A stretch of DNA of 64,000 bases from positions 1 through 64,000 of the forward strand of contig JAJPHF010000147.1 in the NCBI GenBank assembly GCA_021325365.1, given 5' to 3'. Under the pieces are notes generated by a model. The model saw only the letters and a program-made list of their open reading frames with translations. It searched no databases and was not told the origin of the DNA. Origin of the DNA: Pseudomonadota bacterium (GTDB lineage Bacteria; Chloroflexota; UBA6077; JAJPHF01). Position numbers and translations under genes: made by a program. Below are positions 42,873-52,011 of the stretch, piece by piece (within the stretch, counting starts at the first letter, position 1; each line of letters begins with the position of its first letter).

Positions 42873-44615
42873 CTAGTCGGCGGAGCGCGCCCCGCGCCGG
42901 CGGCCGAGGCGGGCGCAGCCAGCCTGGAGCAGCAGCAGCAGGTAAAGGACGCCTACCCCGCCGACGACGAAGAGCACGCGCAGCAGGGCCGCCGTGGCGC
43001 CCACCGGCGGGAGCGGCGGATCGTCGCCGTTATCCGCGCTGTCGAGCGGGCTCAGCGGCGTGGCCGTGGTGGGGAGCAGGCTGGCGGTCGTCGTGCCGCC
43101 GGCGAGGGGACCGTCCAGCAACGGGCCGCCGGGCCGCGCGGCACGCAGCAGCGCGTCCCGGGCGGCGGTGGCGGGATCAGGCGCGGCGACGCGCGCCGGC
43201 GCCGCGCCCGGCCCAGCGCTCCGGTCCCCGGGTCGCGCGGCGCTTTGGGGGACCACCCGTGGGTCGATGCTCGCGGCGGTCGCGAGTAGGCGGGCGTCGC
43301 CGCTGCCGCGGCCGTAATGGGTGGGGTCCGGGCCGAGCAGGCCATCAGTGCCGTCGCCAATGCCGAAGGCCACGGCGTGGTGGGGGATGTCGGCGCGCGC
43401 CCAGGCCGTCTCTAGCTGGTCCGGGGTGATGACCAGCGCCTTTGCGCCGCTCGCCCCATAGGCCGAATCGTTGTACAGGAAGTCGTCGCCGAGCAGGCCG
43501 TCGATCACGATGTAGTGGTTGACGTTGCCACCATAGCCGCCGCTGCCCGGCAGGAGCCGATAGACCGTCAGCGCGATTACCGGGTACCCCTTCTGCACGG
43601 CCGCGCGCACGTCGTCCACACTCCAACGTCGGTAGCCGCCGCCGCTCTGGTACAGCCCCATCGGGCGCAGGTTCGCGCGGCGGCCAAGCTCCGCCAGGTA
43701 GTCGAGGGCGATACCGTCGTCGTAGCCGTAGGTGCCCTGGAGATAGTTCGCATACTCGCGCACCTTCGCCGTCGAGATCTTCAGGCCGTAGGCCTCGAGG
43801 ATCATCGCCAGCGCGCTCGGACCGCAGTTCGCGTCCTGGTAAGGGGTGCCGTCGTACTGGCCGCGCGCCGGCACGCCCAGCCAGAGCAGCGAGTCGTCGA
43901 GCCAGCCGGCCGCGCCAGGCTCCTCCGGCAAGCCGCGCACGAACGTGCGCACCGGGGCGGGGCGCGGCTCGGCCGGGAGCGCCACGCTCGCCGGGTGGAC
44001 GGGCGCCGCGTTGGTGGTGGGGGCAGCGGCCGCGGCGTCGCCGACCGCGGCGCTCGGCGGCGCATCGCTGGCCGCGGCGCTCGGCGCCTGGGTCTCCACT
44101 GCAGCGGCAACCCGGTCGGGGTCCGCCGTGGTCGCCTCGGGTTCCGGCGCCGTCGCCGTCGGCGCGTCGGTTGGCAGCACCGCGATCGGTACGTCAGTTG
44201 GCCCCACCACGACGCCTGTGACGAGGGTCGGCGTAGGCGGCACCGGTACTGGCGTCGGCGTGGGTGGCACGGCTGTCGGTGTCGCCGTCGGCGGAACGGC
44301 GGTCGGCGTCAGCGTGGCCGGCAGGACCACTTCCGTGGGCACGGCCGTTGGCGTGGCTGGTGCGCGGGTATGCACGGGCAGGGGGGCGCTCAAGTCCGGC
44401 GCGGCGCGGCTCACCGTGGGCGTGGCACCGCGTGGGGTGGACGAGGTACCGGCCGCGCTCTGCCCCGCGTTCGGAATGGGGATGGGCGTCTGGGCCGCGG
44501 CGGGCCGCGCCCAGCCGAGCGCAGCGGCCACGAGAGCGAGGATCGACAGCGCTCGGCCCGCGGCGCGAGCGCGTGGCATGGGACGCCGTGGGCGAGGCGA
44601 GCCGGAATGCAGCAT
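42873..44615 (-). CDS. Secreted C39-like (papain-fold) cysteine peptidase with C-terminal anchor
   Basis: A 580-residue protein from ATG 44615 (ATG 44579 is an alternative). Signal peptide ending near AAAQ; then a Pro/Thr/Ala-rich linker of about 190 residues. The peptidase domain has Cys264 (ANCGPSALAMIL), His367 (VNHYIVIDG) and Asn382-Asp383 (YNDSAYG), the peptidase C39-like triad. A Pro/Ala-rich spacer leads to a C-terminal membrane helix (VLFVVGGVGVLYLLLLLQ) and a basic tail, so the enzyme is held at the cell surface. A -10 box lies just before the ATG, suggesting a leaderless mRNA. Substrate unknown. Confidence 0.85.
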   Translation of the reverse strand: MLHSGSPRPRRPMPRARAAGRALSILALVAAALGWARPAAAQTPIPIPNAGQSAAGTSSTPRGATPTVSRAAPDLSAPLPVHTRAPATPTAVPTEVVLPATLTPTAVPPTATPTAVPPTPTPVPVPPTPTLVTGVVVGPTDVPIAVLPTDAPTATAPEPEATTADPDRVAAAVETQAPSAAASDAPPSAAVGDAAAAAPTTNAAPVHPASVALPAEPRPAPVRTFVRGLPEEPGAAGWLDDSLLWLGVPARGQYDGTPYQDANCGPSALAMILEAYGLKISTAKVREYANYLQGTYGYDDGIALDYLAELGRRANLRPMGLYQSGGGYRRWSVDDVRAAVQKGYPVIALTVYRLLPGSGGYGGNVNHYIVIDGLLGDDFLYNDSAYGASGAKALVITPDQLETAWARADIPHHAVAFGIGDGTDGLLGPDPTHYGRGSGDARLLATAASIDPRVVPQSAARPGDRSAGPGAAPARVAAPDPATAARDALLRAARPGGPLLDGPLAGGTTTASLLPTTATPLSPLDSADNGDDPPLPPVGATAALLRVLFVVGGVGVLYLLLLLQAGCARLGRRRGARSAD

Positions 44616-44624
44616 CTTGGGCGC

Positions 44625-44630
44625 ATTGTA
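44625..44630 (-). promoter_or_regulatory. -10 box GGTACAAT of the C39-like gene
   Basis: The minus strand reads GGGTACAATG, with the last T nine bases before ATG 44615. Transcription would start at or within a few bases of the ATG, giving a leaderless message; no ribosome site is seen, in agreement. No -35 is recognised. Confidence 0.5.
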
Positions 44631-44747
44631 CCCGACGATCCGCGGCCGCGCCCAGGCTTTCCCGCCCGGCCGCCCAATCGCTACGCGACTGCGACGCGCC
44701 CGATCTTCTCTCTCCACGCACTACGCGGCCGGGGAGGCCTGCTCTTC

Positions 44748-46289
44748 TTAGGCTACAGAGCGGAGCGGCGCCCCTGGGTCGGCCGGTTCGCGCGAGCGCT
44801 TGGCGTGGCCGTTGGCCGAGGGTGTCGGTACGGCGGGCAGCCAGACCGTGAACTCAGTGCCGTTCTCGGGCGTGCTGCTCACGCCGATGCGGCCGTGGTG
44901 CGCCTCGACGATCTGCCGCGCGATTGCCAGCCCTAAGCCGTGGCCCTCGCCATGCGCGCCGGCGGCACGATAGAAGCGGTCGAAGACGCGGGCCTGTGCC
45001 TCGGGCGGGATGAGCGAGCCCGTATTGTGGACGGCCAGGCATACGCCCGGGGGGCTGCCGGCGTCCGAGCTGCCCTTAACGGGCGGCTGTGCCGGCTCGG
45101 GAGCGAGGCGTATGGTAATTCGCCCTCCCGGCGGGGTGTGCTTGATGGCGTTGTCGAGTAGGTTGTCCACGACTTCTTCCAGGCGATGTGTCTCGCCCAG
45201 CACTGCCGGCACGGCACGGTCCTCGACGACCAGCGTCACGTCGCCGGCACTGGCGCGGCGCTCAGCGCGACTCGCGCAGGCGGCCACGAGCGCCGAGAGG
45301 TCGACCGGATGATGCTCGCCGGCGAACTGCCCCGACTCCACCCGCGACAGGTGCAGCAGGCTCTCGACCAGGCGCGACATGCGCTCGGCCTCCTCGTGGA
45401 TCACGGCGCCCGCCTCCGCGTAGTCGGCCGGCGTGCGCAGGGCGCCGTCGGTCATGGCCTGCGAGAAGCCGCGGATGGAAGTGAGCGGCGTGCGCAGCTC
45501 GTGAGAGACGTCCGCCAGGAACTCGCGGAGGGTGTTGTGCGAGAGGGCGACCTGCTTCGCCATGAGGTTGAAGGCGCTGGCCAGGCGGCTGATCTCGTCC
45601 TGGCCCTCGACAGGTATCGCCTGCTCGTAGTGGCCGCGCGCCATCTCCTCCGAGGCGCGCGTCAACCGGCCGACCGGACGGGTAATGGAGCGGGTCAGCC
45701 ATAGCGCCACCGGGAGCGAGGCGAACAGCGCCAGCACGCCGGCGAGCAGCAGGCGCGGCGCCAGCGCCAGCCAGGCCGCCGCGAGGCTGGCCTGCGGCAC
45801 GGCCACCATGACGGCGAGCCGCGGCGCGAAGCGGGGCGGCAACCGATCGCTCAGCCGCCCGACCTGCAGCGCGCCGGCCACGGAGATTGTGACCACCTGG
45901 CCGCCAGCAGCCTGATAGCGCCCAACCTGCAGGCGGCCGGCCTGCTCCGCCGGGGTGTCCTCGTCGGGCGGCAGCGCGTAGCCCTGTAGCTCGTCGGCCG
46001 TGTCGGCGGCCACGACCCGGTCGTTCGTACGGACGAGCAGCAGTCGCACGTTCAGGTGCTGTGCCTGGTCGTCGAGGAAGGCGGCGATGTCGGCGGTGGG
46101 CGTGCCCATCAGCTCGAGGTAGCGCACGTGCGCCGAGAGCGGCAAGACGATATCGGCCAGCCGCTGCATCTCGCGCTGCATCTGGTACTGCTGCCCGAGC
46201 CAGAGAAAGCCGGAGCCGGCGAGGAACAGCGAGACGAACACCACGAAGGCGTAGGAGGCGATGAGCCGACTGCGCAGGCTACCGCGCAC
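44748..46289 (-). CDS. Sensor histidine kinase (HAMP, HisKA, HATPase)
   Basis: A 513-residue kinase starting at GTG, overlapping the response-regulator gene by 11 bases. It has two membrane helices (about 10-30 and 170-195) flanking a 140-residue extracellular sensor, a HAMP linker (about 195-245, PVGRLTRASEEMARGHYEQAIPV) and HisKA with phospho-acceptor His263 (DVSHELRTPLTSI). The HATPase domain has an N-box (LEEVVDNLLDNAIKHT), a G1 box around a less usual VHNTG, and G2 GEGHGLGLAIAR. The usual DxGxGI Asp is replaced by Asn-Thr-Gly, so catalytic strength is worth checking. Confidence 0.93.
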   Translation of the reverse strand: MRGSLRSRLIASYAFVVFVSLFLAGSGFLWLGQQYQMQREMQRLADIVLPLSAHVRYLELMGTPTADIAAFLDDQAQHLNVRLLLVRTNDRVVAADTADELQGYALPPDEDTPAEQAGRLQVGRYQAAGGQVVTISVAGALQVGRLSDRLPPRFAPRLAVMVAVPQASLAAAWLALAPRLLLAGVLALFASLPVALWLTRSITRPVGRLTRASEEMARGHYEQAIPVEGQDEISRLASAFNLMAKQVALSHNTLREFLADVSHELRTPLTSIRGFSQAMTDGALRTPADYAEAGAVIHEEAERMSRLVESLLHLSRVESGQFAGEHHPVDLSALVAACASRAERRASAGDVTLVVEDRAVPAVLGETHRLEEVVDNLLDNAIKHTPPGGRITIRLAPEPAQPPVKGSSDAGSPPGVCLAVHNTGSLIPPEAQARVFDRFYRAAGAHGEGHGLGLAIARQIVEAHHGRIGVSSTPENGTEFTVWLPAVPTPSANGHAKRSREPADPGAPLRSVA

Positions 46290-46971
46290 TGGGCGCCTCC
46301 CCCTCCACGAGCTTGTAGCCGACGCCCCAGACCGTCTGAATCTTGGCCGTCGCGCCGCTCAGCTTGTCGCGCAGCCACGTGATGTGGACGTCTACGGTGC
46401 GCGGGTCGCCGTAGAAGTCGGGGCCCCAAACGAGCTGACGCAGGCGCTCGCGCGGAAACACGACGCCCGGCCGCCGCGCGAGCACCGTGAGCAGGTCGAA
46501 CTCCTTGGGCCGCAGCTCGACGGGCCGCCCCGCCACCGTGACCTCATGTCGGTCCGGGTCCACCCGTACGTCACCGACTTCGAGGGGGCGCTGGCCGGCG
46601 CCCATGCCTTGCGTGCGCCGCAACACGGCCTTCACGCGCGCGGCTAGCTCGCGAGGATTAAAGGGCTTGGTGACGTAGTCGTCGGCGCCCAGCTCGAGCC
46701 CCGCCACGCGGTCCTCGGACTCGTCGCGGGCGGTGAGCATGATGATGGGGACGTCGCTCTCCTGACGCAATTGGCGGCAGACTTCGAGACCGCTGACCTT
46801 CGGCAACATGAGGTCGAGGACGATCAGGTCCGGGCGGACGAGCCGCGCCTTCTCTAGCGCTTCCTGGCCGTCGTGCGCGACCTCAACCTGGTAGCCCTCG
46901 TTGCCGAGGTACAGCTTAACCAGCTGGACGATATGCTTCTCGTCGTCAACTACCAGGATCGTCTGCGCCAT
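46279..46971 (-). CDS. OmpR/PhoB-family response regulator
   Basis: A 230-residue regulator; GGGGAGCATC precedes ATG 46971. The receiver has Asp10-Asp11, phospho-acceptor Asp53 (IVLDLMLP), Thr (MLTAR) and Lys (TKPFNP). The winged helix (about 135-225) reads VELRPKEFDLLTVLARRPGVVFPRERLRQLVWG, ending RTVDVHITWLRDKL and VWGVGYKLV. It is partner of the kinase that follows. An 11-bp-spaced TGTTAAG/TGTTAAA direct repeat upstream of the adaptor gene at 51881-51898 looks like its binding site (inference). Confidence 0.95.
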   Translation of the reverse strand: MAQTILVVDDEKHIVQLVKLYLGNEGYQVEVAHDGQEALEKARLVRPDLIVLDLMLPKVSGLEVCRQLRQESDVPIIMLTARDESEDRVAGLELGADDYVTKPFNPRELAARVKAVLRRTQGMGAGQRPLEVGDVRVDPDRHEVTVAGRPVELRPKEFDLLTVLARRPGVVFPRERLRQLVWGPDFYGDPRTVDVHITWLRDKLSGATAKIQTVWGVGYKLVEGEAPSAR

Positions 46972-47017
46972 GATGCTCCCCGTGGGGAGCGGGAGATGGG
47001 ACGAAAGGAAGGGAAGA

Positions 47018-47881
47018 TCAGCGCGCGGCTTGCTGGTTGCCGGCGCCTGCCTGCGCTCCCCCGGCTGGTCCCCTATTCCCGCTCTCCTGGCCCCCATCCC
47101 CTGGCAGAATTTGCACGTCATTCGCGGCGACCGTGCCGTCGTCGCCACGGCTGCCGCTAACCACGACGCGTTGGCCCGGAGCCAGGTCCGTCTTATCGGC
47201 GGGCTCCACGCGTTGTACGCTGGTGCTGTCGCCCAGCGTCACATGTACCGGGCCGTCGGGCGTACTTACTACCATGGTACCGTCAACGATACTCTGGATC
47301 ACACCATTTGTCCGTCCGGCAGCCGGACCGCCAGCGCCCGTCCCGGCTCCGCCCGGTCGCTGGCTGGCGGGGCCACCTGCCGCGGCCGCCTGGCCGCCGG
47401 CCGGGCTTCCCGCGCCTTGCACCCCGCCCGTGCGACCGGCCCCGCCTGCTGCGGCAGCGCCGCCAGGGGCGCTAGCCGCCCCGCCCGTGCCGGCCGGCCC
47501 CGCGCCCTCGCCCCCCGGCGCGCCCCCAGGGCCGCCCCCTCCCGCGCGCGCGGCGCCCGCTGCACTCGGCAACGGCGTTGCCACGATGCGTCCGGAGCCA
47601 CGGAGCGGCGCCGAGAGGATGGCTGCTATCACGCCGAGCGCCAATCCCGCTCCCACCACCAGCAACAGCAGCGTCATCCACCGGCCGCGCGTGCGTCGTC
47701 GTGCGGCCGGAACGCCAGGAGCTTGCTGGGCGCTCCCCGGCGCTCCCGCGCGTCCCCCGCCGGGTGTGCCGCTGCTCACCAGGGCGGGTTGAGCGGCGGT
47801 GGGCGCCGGGGACGCCGCTCCGTTCGCCTCCGCGACCGCGCGCGCCGAGGTTCCGGGATCGCTCGACAGTGGATCGCTCAT
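47018..47881 (-). CDS. DUF5666-type membrane-anchored protein
   Basis: A 287-residue protein. A Ser/Ala/Pro-rich N-terminus is followed by one membrane helix (WMTLLLLVVGAGLALGVIAAIL, about 68-90), a 100-residue Gly/Ala-rich linker and a C-terminal DUF5666-like beta domain (about 190-262: GVIQSIVDGTMVVSTPDGPVHVTLGDSTSV, then LAPGQRVVVSGSRGDDGTVAANDVQIL). The last part is again Gly-rich. It lies where a MacB-type permease would be expected, between the ABC ATPase and the two-component genes. It is not a permease. Role unknown. Confidence 0.8.
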   Translation of the reverse strand: MSDPLSSDPGTSARAVAEANGAASPAPTAAQPALVSSGTPGGGRAGAPGSAQQAPGVPAARRRTRGRWMTLLLLVVGAGLALGVIAAILSAPLRGSGRIVATPLPSAAGAARAGGGGPGGAPGGEGAGPAGTGGAASAPGGAAAAGGAGRTGGVQGAGSPAGGQAAAAGGPASQRPGGAGTGAGGPAAGRTNGVIQSIVDGTMVVSTPDGPVHVTLGDSTSVQRVEPADKTDLAPGQRVVVSGSRGDDGTVAANDVQILPGDGGQESGNRGPAGGAQAGAGNQQAAR

Positions 47882-47997
47882 GGTTCTCCAATCGCTGGGG
47901 CGCCACGCGCGGCGCCCCAGCCATCACTCCACCAGCCGCGGCAGGCAGCTTGTTGGCAGCCCGCGCCCTCAGGCGATGCGAATGCTTTCCAGCACGT

Positions 47998-48792
47998 TCA
48001 TGCCTGGGCCAAGGCCTCGCGGGCCTGGCGCGGATGCTCGACGCGCTGATCGCTGCTGATCAGGCCATCGCGAAGCTGAATGACGCGCTGCGCGTGCTCG
48101 GCGATGTCCGGCTCGTGCGTCACCAGCACTACCGTCATGCCCTGCGTGGCGTTCAGGTTTTGCAGCAGGGCCATGATCTCCTCGCTCGTACGGGTGTCGA
48201 GCGCGCCGGTGGGTTCGTCTGCCAGGATGAGGCTGGGCTCGGTCACCAGCGCCCGAGCGATAGCCACGCGCTGCTGCTGGCCGCCCGACAGCTCGGTGGG
48301 CCGGTGTCCCTGCCGCTCCGCGAGGCCGACGGCCGTCAGCGCGGCCAACGCGCGCTGGCGGCGGTCGGGGGTGCCGGCGTACAGCAGCGGCAGCTCGACT
48401 TGCTCGATGGCAGGGATGCGCGGCAGCAGGTTGAAGGTCTGGAAGACGAAGCCGAGCTTCCGGTTGCGGATCGCCGCCAGCTCGTCGTCCTCCAGGCCGC
48501 TGATCTCGACCCCATCCAACTCGTAGCTGCCGCTCGTCGGCTGGTCGAGGCAGCCGATCGTGTTCATCAGCGTCGACTTGCCCGAGCCCGACGGCCCCAT
48601 GATCGCCACGAACTCGCCGCGCTGGACCTCCAGCGACACGCCGCGCAGCGCGTGGACCTCGATGTCGCCCAGCGTGTACACCTTGGTGACGTGGCGAATG
48701 CGAATGACAGGCGGGGGGGTGGCGCGGCCAGCCGCCGCGGCGATGCCGGCCTGGTGCGTGCCGTTGGGATGGACCGTTAGCGGCTCACTCAC
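47998..48792 (-). CDS. MacB/LolD-type ABC ATP-binding protein
   Basis: About 264 residues from GTG 48792, which has AGGGGG six bases upstream; ATG 48807 is the alternative. Walker [11 protein letters not shown]-loop [10 protein letters not shown], signature LSGGQQQR, Walker [13 protein letters not shown] and [19 protein letters not shown] are hallmarks of the MacB/LolD/FtsE group that energises FtsX-like permeases. It follows the large adaptor gene by 25 bases. No FtsX/MacB permease gene is present next to it, which is unusual; the partner may be encoded elsewhere. Confidence 0.93.
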   Translation of the reverse strand: MSEPLTVHPNGTHQAGIAAAAGRATPPPVIRIRHVTKVYTLGDIEVHALRGVSLEVQRGEFVAIMGPSGSGKSTLMNTIGCLDQPTSGSYELDGVEISGLEDDELAAIRNRKLGFVFQTFNLLPRIPAIEQVELPLLYAGTPDRRQRALAALTAVGLAERQGHRPTELSGGQQQRVAIARALVTEPSLILADEPTGALDTRTSEEIMALLQNLNATQGMTVVLVTHEPDIAEHAQRVIQLRDGLISSDQRVEHPRQAREALAQA

Positions 48793-48817
48793 GCTCTGCC
48801 CCCTCATCTCGCCGGGT

Positions 48818-51670
48818 TTAGCGGCGAATCGGTATGGGGCCGCCGATGGCCGGCCCGCCAAAACCGCCCGGCACGCTCGGGCTGCGCGTCTGCGTGCTTG
48901 GCAGGACCACCTGGTCGTCCTCGTCGAGGCCGCTCGTGATCTCGCTGCTCTGGTCGTTGCTCAGCCCGCGCTGGACGACGCGGGTGTCCAGCTTGCCCTC
49001 TGGCGTCAGCACGTCCACCACTTGGTCACGACCCTGACGGCGGAGGGCGCGGTTCGGCACTACCAGCACGTCGCTCTTGCGATCGTAAATGATATTGGCG
49101 GTTGCCGTCATGCCCGGGCGTACGCCCTGCCCGCCCTCGACGGAGGTCGAGACCAGGTAGCTCGTCACGCCCGACTGCGTGATCGATTGGGGCGCCACGG
49201 CGGTCACGTGGCCACGCACCGGCCGCCCCGGAAGCGCGTCGAAGGTTAGCTGCACCTCCTGGCCCACCTGAACGCGGGCGATGTCCGCCTCGTCGACCTG
49301 AGCGTCGACCCGGAGCCGCGCGGGATTGACCACCGTGATGAGCCCGCCGCCGACCGTCGCCGCGCCGCTCGCCAGCTCGCCGGGGTTCAGGCCCACCTGA
49401 CTGATCGTGCCGTCGAACGGCGCTATCAGTATGGCGTTGTCCAGGTTGAACTTGGCGACCGCCACCTGGCCGCGGGCCTGCTCCACGCCGGCCACCGCTT
49501 GGGCCACGTCCTGGTCGGTATACGGGTTGGTCTTGAGCTGGGTGTCGGCCTGCGCCTGGGCCACAGCTTGGCGCTGCGCTTCGATAGCGTTGGGGCTCGA
49601 CGGCTGCTGCTTGAGCGCTAGCTGCGCCTCGGCCTGGGCGACGGCCTGACGCTGCGCCTCGATATCGGCGTCGCTGGCCGGACGACGCTTCGTCTCGAGC
49701 TGGGCCTGGGCTTGCGCCACTAGCTCGCGCTGCTGCTGCAGGTCGTACTCCGTATAGGGGGCCGCCTTGAGCGCCAGCTGCTGCTCGGCCTGCCGCACGG
49801 CGGCCTCCGCTTGCGCAATGTCGTCAGCTGTCGGGTTCAAGAGCTGGGCGAGCTTCGCTTCCGCGCCGGCGAGGGTAGCGCGGGCGCTGTCCACGCCGGC
49901 CTGCGCGGCAGCCAGATCGGCCGGCTTCGGCTGCGCCCGCAGGTCGTCGACCTTCGCCTGGGCGCTCACCACGCCCACGCGCGCCGCCTCCACGGCCGCC
50001 TGCGCGGCCGCTACGTCCTCAGGGCGCGGGTTGCGGAGTGCGTCGAGCTTGGCTTGGGCGCTCTGGTAATTGTTTTGCGCCTGATCGAGCGCCGACTGCG
50101 CGGCCGCCAGGTCGGCTGGGCTCGGCGTCAGGAGTTGGCCCAGCTTCGCCTGCGCGCTGGCGAGCTGGGCCTGCGAGGCCAGCACGTTCGTCTGCGCGGT
50201 GGCGATGTCATTCGTGCCGCCGCCCACCTGGAGGCTCTGGAGCGTGGCTTGCGCCCGCTGCAGCGCCGCGTTGGCCGTGCGTACCGCTGCCTCGGCGGAC
50301 AGCAGATCCTGGCTGCTCGGGGCGGTCGTGGTCGTTGTGCCGCCTCCGCTCGAGCCGCCGCTGCCGGAGCGAGCGCTGCCCGAACTGCCACCGGACGTGG
50401 AGGTGCCGCTGCTGGCGCTGCCCGAGGCGCCGCTGCTCGTACCGCTACTGTTGGCGCTCGGCGCCTGGCCCGTGAGCTGACTGAGCCGACTCTGGGCGAT
50501 TTGCAGGTTGCGCGCCGCGGCGACCACGTCCTCGCTGGCCGCGATGGTGTCGTAGCTGCCGGGGCTCGGCCGCGTGTCGTTCAGCTTGCTCTGCGCGGAC
50601 CGCAGGCTGGCCTGCGCCTGAACCACTGCAGCCTGCGCGGCAGCTAGGTCGCTGTCGGTCGGGTGCTGTAGCTGGTCCAGTTTGGCCTGCGCGCTCTGGT
50701 AGGCCGAGAGCGCGTTGTCCACGGCCACCTGGGCGGCGATCAGGTCGGCGCTCGTCGGCTGGAGCAGCGTATCTAGCTTGTTCTGCGCGGCAACCTGGTC
50801 GGACAGTGCCTTGACGAGTGCGGACGCAGCCGCTTGCAAGTCCGCGTCGGTGGCGCCCTCCTGCACCTGCTGCAGCTTGGCCTCGTTGCTGGCAAGCGTG
50901 GCGCGGGCGCTGTCCAGGGCGGAGCGCGCATTCGCCACGTCGGCGGGGCTCGGATGGTACAGCGCGTCGAGTTTGGCGCGAGCCTGGTCGAGGGCCGCCT
51001 GGGCCGCAGCCACGTCTTCCGCGCGGCCCTGGGCCTCCATGCCGTGCAGCTTGGCCAGAGCGGCGTCGAGCTGCGCCTGTGCGGCGGCCACGTCTTCGGG
51101 ACGCCCCGCGAGCAGGCCGTCGAGCTTGGCGCGCGCCTGATCGAGCGCGGCCCGGGCGGCGGCCACGTCCTCCGGCCGCGCGGTCATCATATCCGTGAGT
51201 TTGGCCTGCGCCTGAGCAAGCTGCGCGCGCGCGGCCGCGACGTCCTCGGGGCGCGCGCCGTTAAGCACGGTCTGCAGTTTCGCCTCGGCGGTAGCCTGCG
51301 CCGCCTGGGCCTGCTGGAGTTGCGCCTGCAGGTCACCGGTGTCGAGCTGCGCCAGCGGCTGGCCTGCGTTCACGTCGTCGCCCACCTTCACGAACACGTC
51401 GGCCACCCGGCCGCTGCCCTTGAAGCCTACTTTGCTGCTGTTGTCGGCAACGACGGTCCCCGTCCCGTTCACGCCGGCGACGAGCGCGCCGCGTGTGACG
51501 GCGACGGTCTGCACGGGCGCCGGCGTAGTCGTGGTAAGGCGCACGTAAGTGATATAGCCCAGCGCCAGGCTCAGCAGCAGCGCGGCGACCAGCGCCGCGA
51601 GCTGTGGCCAGCCGAGCGGCGGTATCTGCCGCCACAGAGCGCCAACCCGGTCCGTGGACACCACGCGCAT
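48818..51670 (-). CDS. Giant periplasmic adaptor (MacA/HlyD-like) with 18 coiled-coil repeats
   Basis: A 950-residue protein; ATG 51670 follows GGGGGGG. An N-terminal anchor helix ([20 protein letters not shown]), then biotinyl-lipoyl half motif ([44 protein letters not shown]). About 650 residues of coiled coil follow, made of 18 units of 25 or 32 residues ([24 protein letters not shown] type; the two lengths differ by one heptad), split by a Ser/Gly linker near residue 420. Then come the second lipoyl half ([20 protein letters not shown]), a beta barrel and a membrane-proximal domain. Usual MacA/HlyD proteins have about 370-450 residues. Confidence 0.9.
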   Translation of the reverse strand: MRVVSTDRVGALWRQIPPLGWPQLAALVAALLLSLALGYITYVRLTTTTPAPVQTVAVTRGALVAGVNGTGTVVADNSSKVGFKGSGRVADVFVKVGDDVNAGQPLAQLDTGDLQAQLQQAQAAQATAEAKLQTVLNGARPEDVAAARAQLAQAQAKLTDMMTARPEDVAAARAALDQARAKLDGLLAGRPEDVAAAQAQLDAALAKLHGMEAQGRAEDVAAAQAALDQARAKLDALYHPSPADVANARSALDSARATLASNEAKLQQVQEGATDADLQAAASALVKALSDQVAAQNKLDTLLQPTSADLIAAQVAVDNALSAYQSAQAKLDQLQHPTDSDLAAAQAAVVQAQASLRSAQSKLNDTRPSPGSYDTIAASEDVVAAARNLQIAQSRLSQLTGQAPSANSSGTSSGASGSASSGTSTSGGSSGSARSGSGGSSGGGTTTTTAPSSQDLLSAEAAVRTANAALQRAQATLQSLQVGGGTNDIATAQTNVLASQAQLASAQAKLGQLLTPSPADLAAAQSALDQAQNNYQSAQAKLDALRNPRPEDVAAAQAAVEAARVGVVSAQAKVDDLRAQPKPADLAAAQAGVDSARATLAGAEAKLAQLLNPTADDIAQAEAAVRQAEQQLALKAAPYTEYDLQQQRELVAQAQAQLETKRRPASDADIEAQRQAVAQAEAQLALKQQPSSPNAIEAQRQAVAQAQADTQLKTNPYTDQDVAQAVAGVEQARGQVAVAKFNLDNAILIAPFDGTISQVGLNPGELASGAATVGGGLITVVNPARLRVDAQVDEADIARVQVGQEVQLTFDALPGRPVRGHVTAVAPQSITQSGVTSYLVSTSVEGGQGVRPGMTATANIIYDRKSDVLVVPNRALRRQGRDQVVDVLTPEGKLDTRVVQRGLSNDQSSEITSGLDEDDQVVLPSTQTRSPSVPGGFGGPAIGGPIPIRR

Positions 51671-52011
51671 CGTCCCCCCCACCTATCATCTCATCCGGCG
51701 TCCCGCGGACGCCGCGCGCTTTAGAGGATGTGTACCGCGAATTGTTAGGCTTTAGCCAACCTTTCGCCGACCGCTTGGTGCGCAGTCTGCGCACCTGCAG
51801 GTGTTGGCAAGCGCTCCGATCGGTTGATTCGCACTATACGGGGTACTTCCTCTCAAAGTGCTAAGGCGCTGTGGGGGTGTTGTTAAGCATGTGTTAAAAC
51901 CCACATAAGGGATTGACGTAGTGTGCAGAAGACCAAGCCCAGCCCCAGGTCAGCAGCGACCGGCTGTGTGTTGGGACGTCCCGATGCACAGCGATTCTCC
52001 GATGACGACTG
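51671..52011. other. Regulatory intergenic region before the adaptor gene
   Basis: About 340 bases of lower GC. It contains an OmpR-type direct repeat at 51881-51898 and, on the minus strand, TATAGT at about 51838-51833 as a -10 candidate. No gene is seen. Confidence 0.5.
51881..51898. promoter_or_regulatory. 11-bp-spaced direct repeat, putative OmpR-type binding site
   Basis: TGTTAAG (51881-51887) and TGTTAAA (51892-51898) are direct repeats exactly 11 bp apart, one helical turn, the spacing of PhoB/OmpR boxes. It lies about 45 bases upstream of a TATAGT on the minus strand leading to the adaptor gene. An OmpR-type regulator is encoded in the same cluster. Confidence 0.55.
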
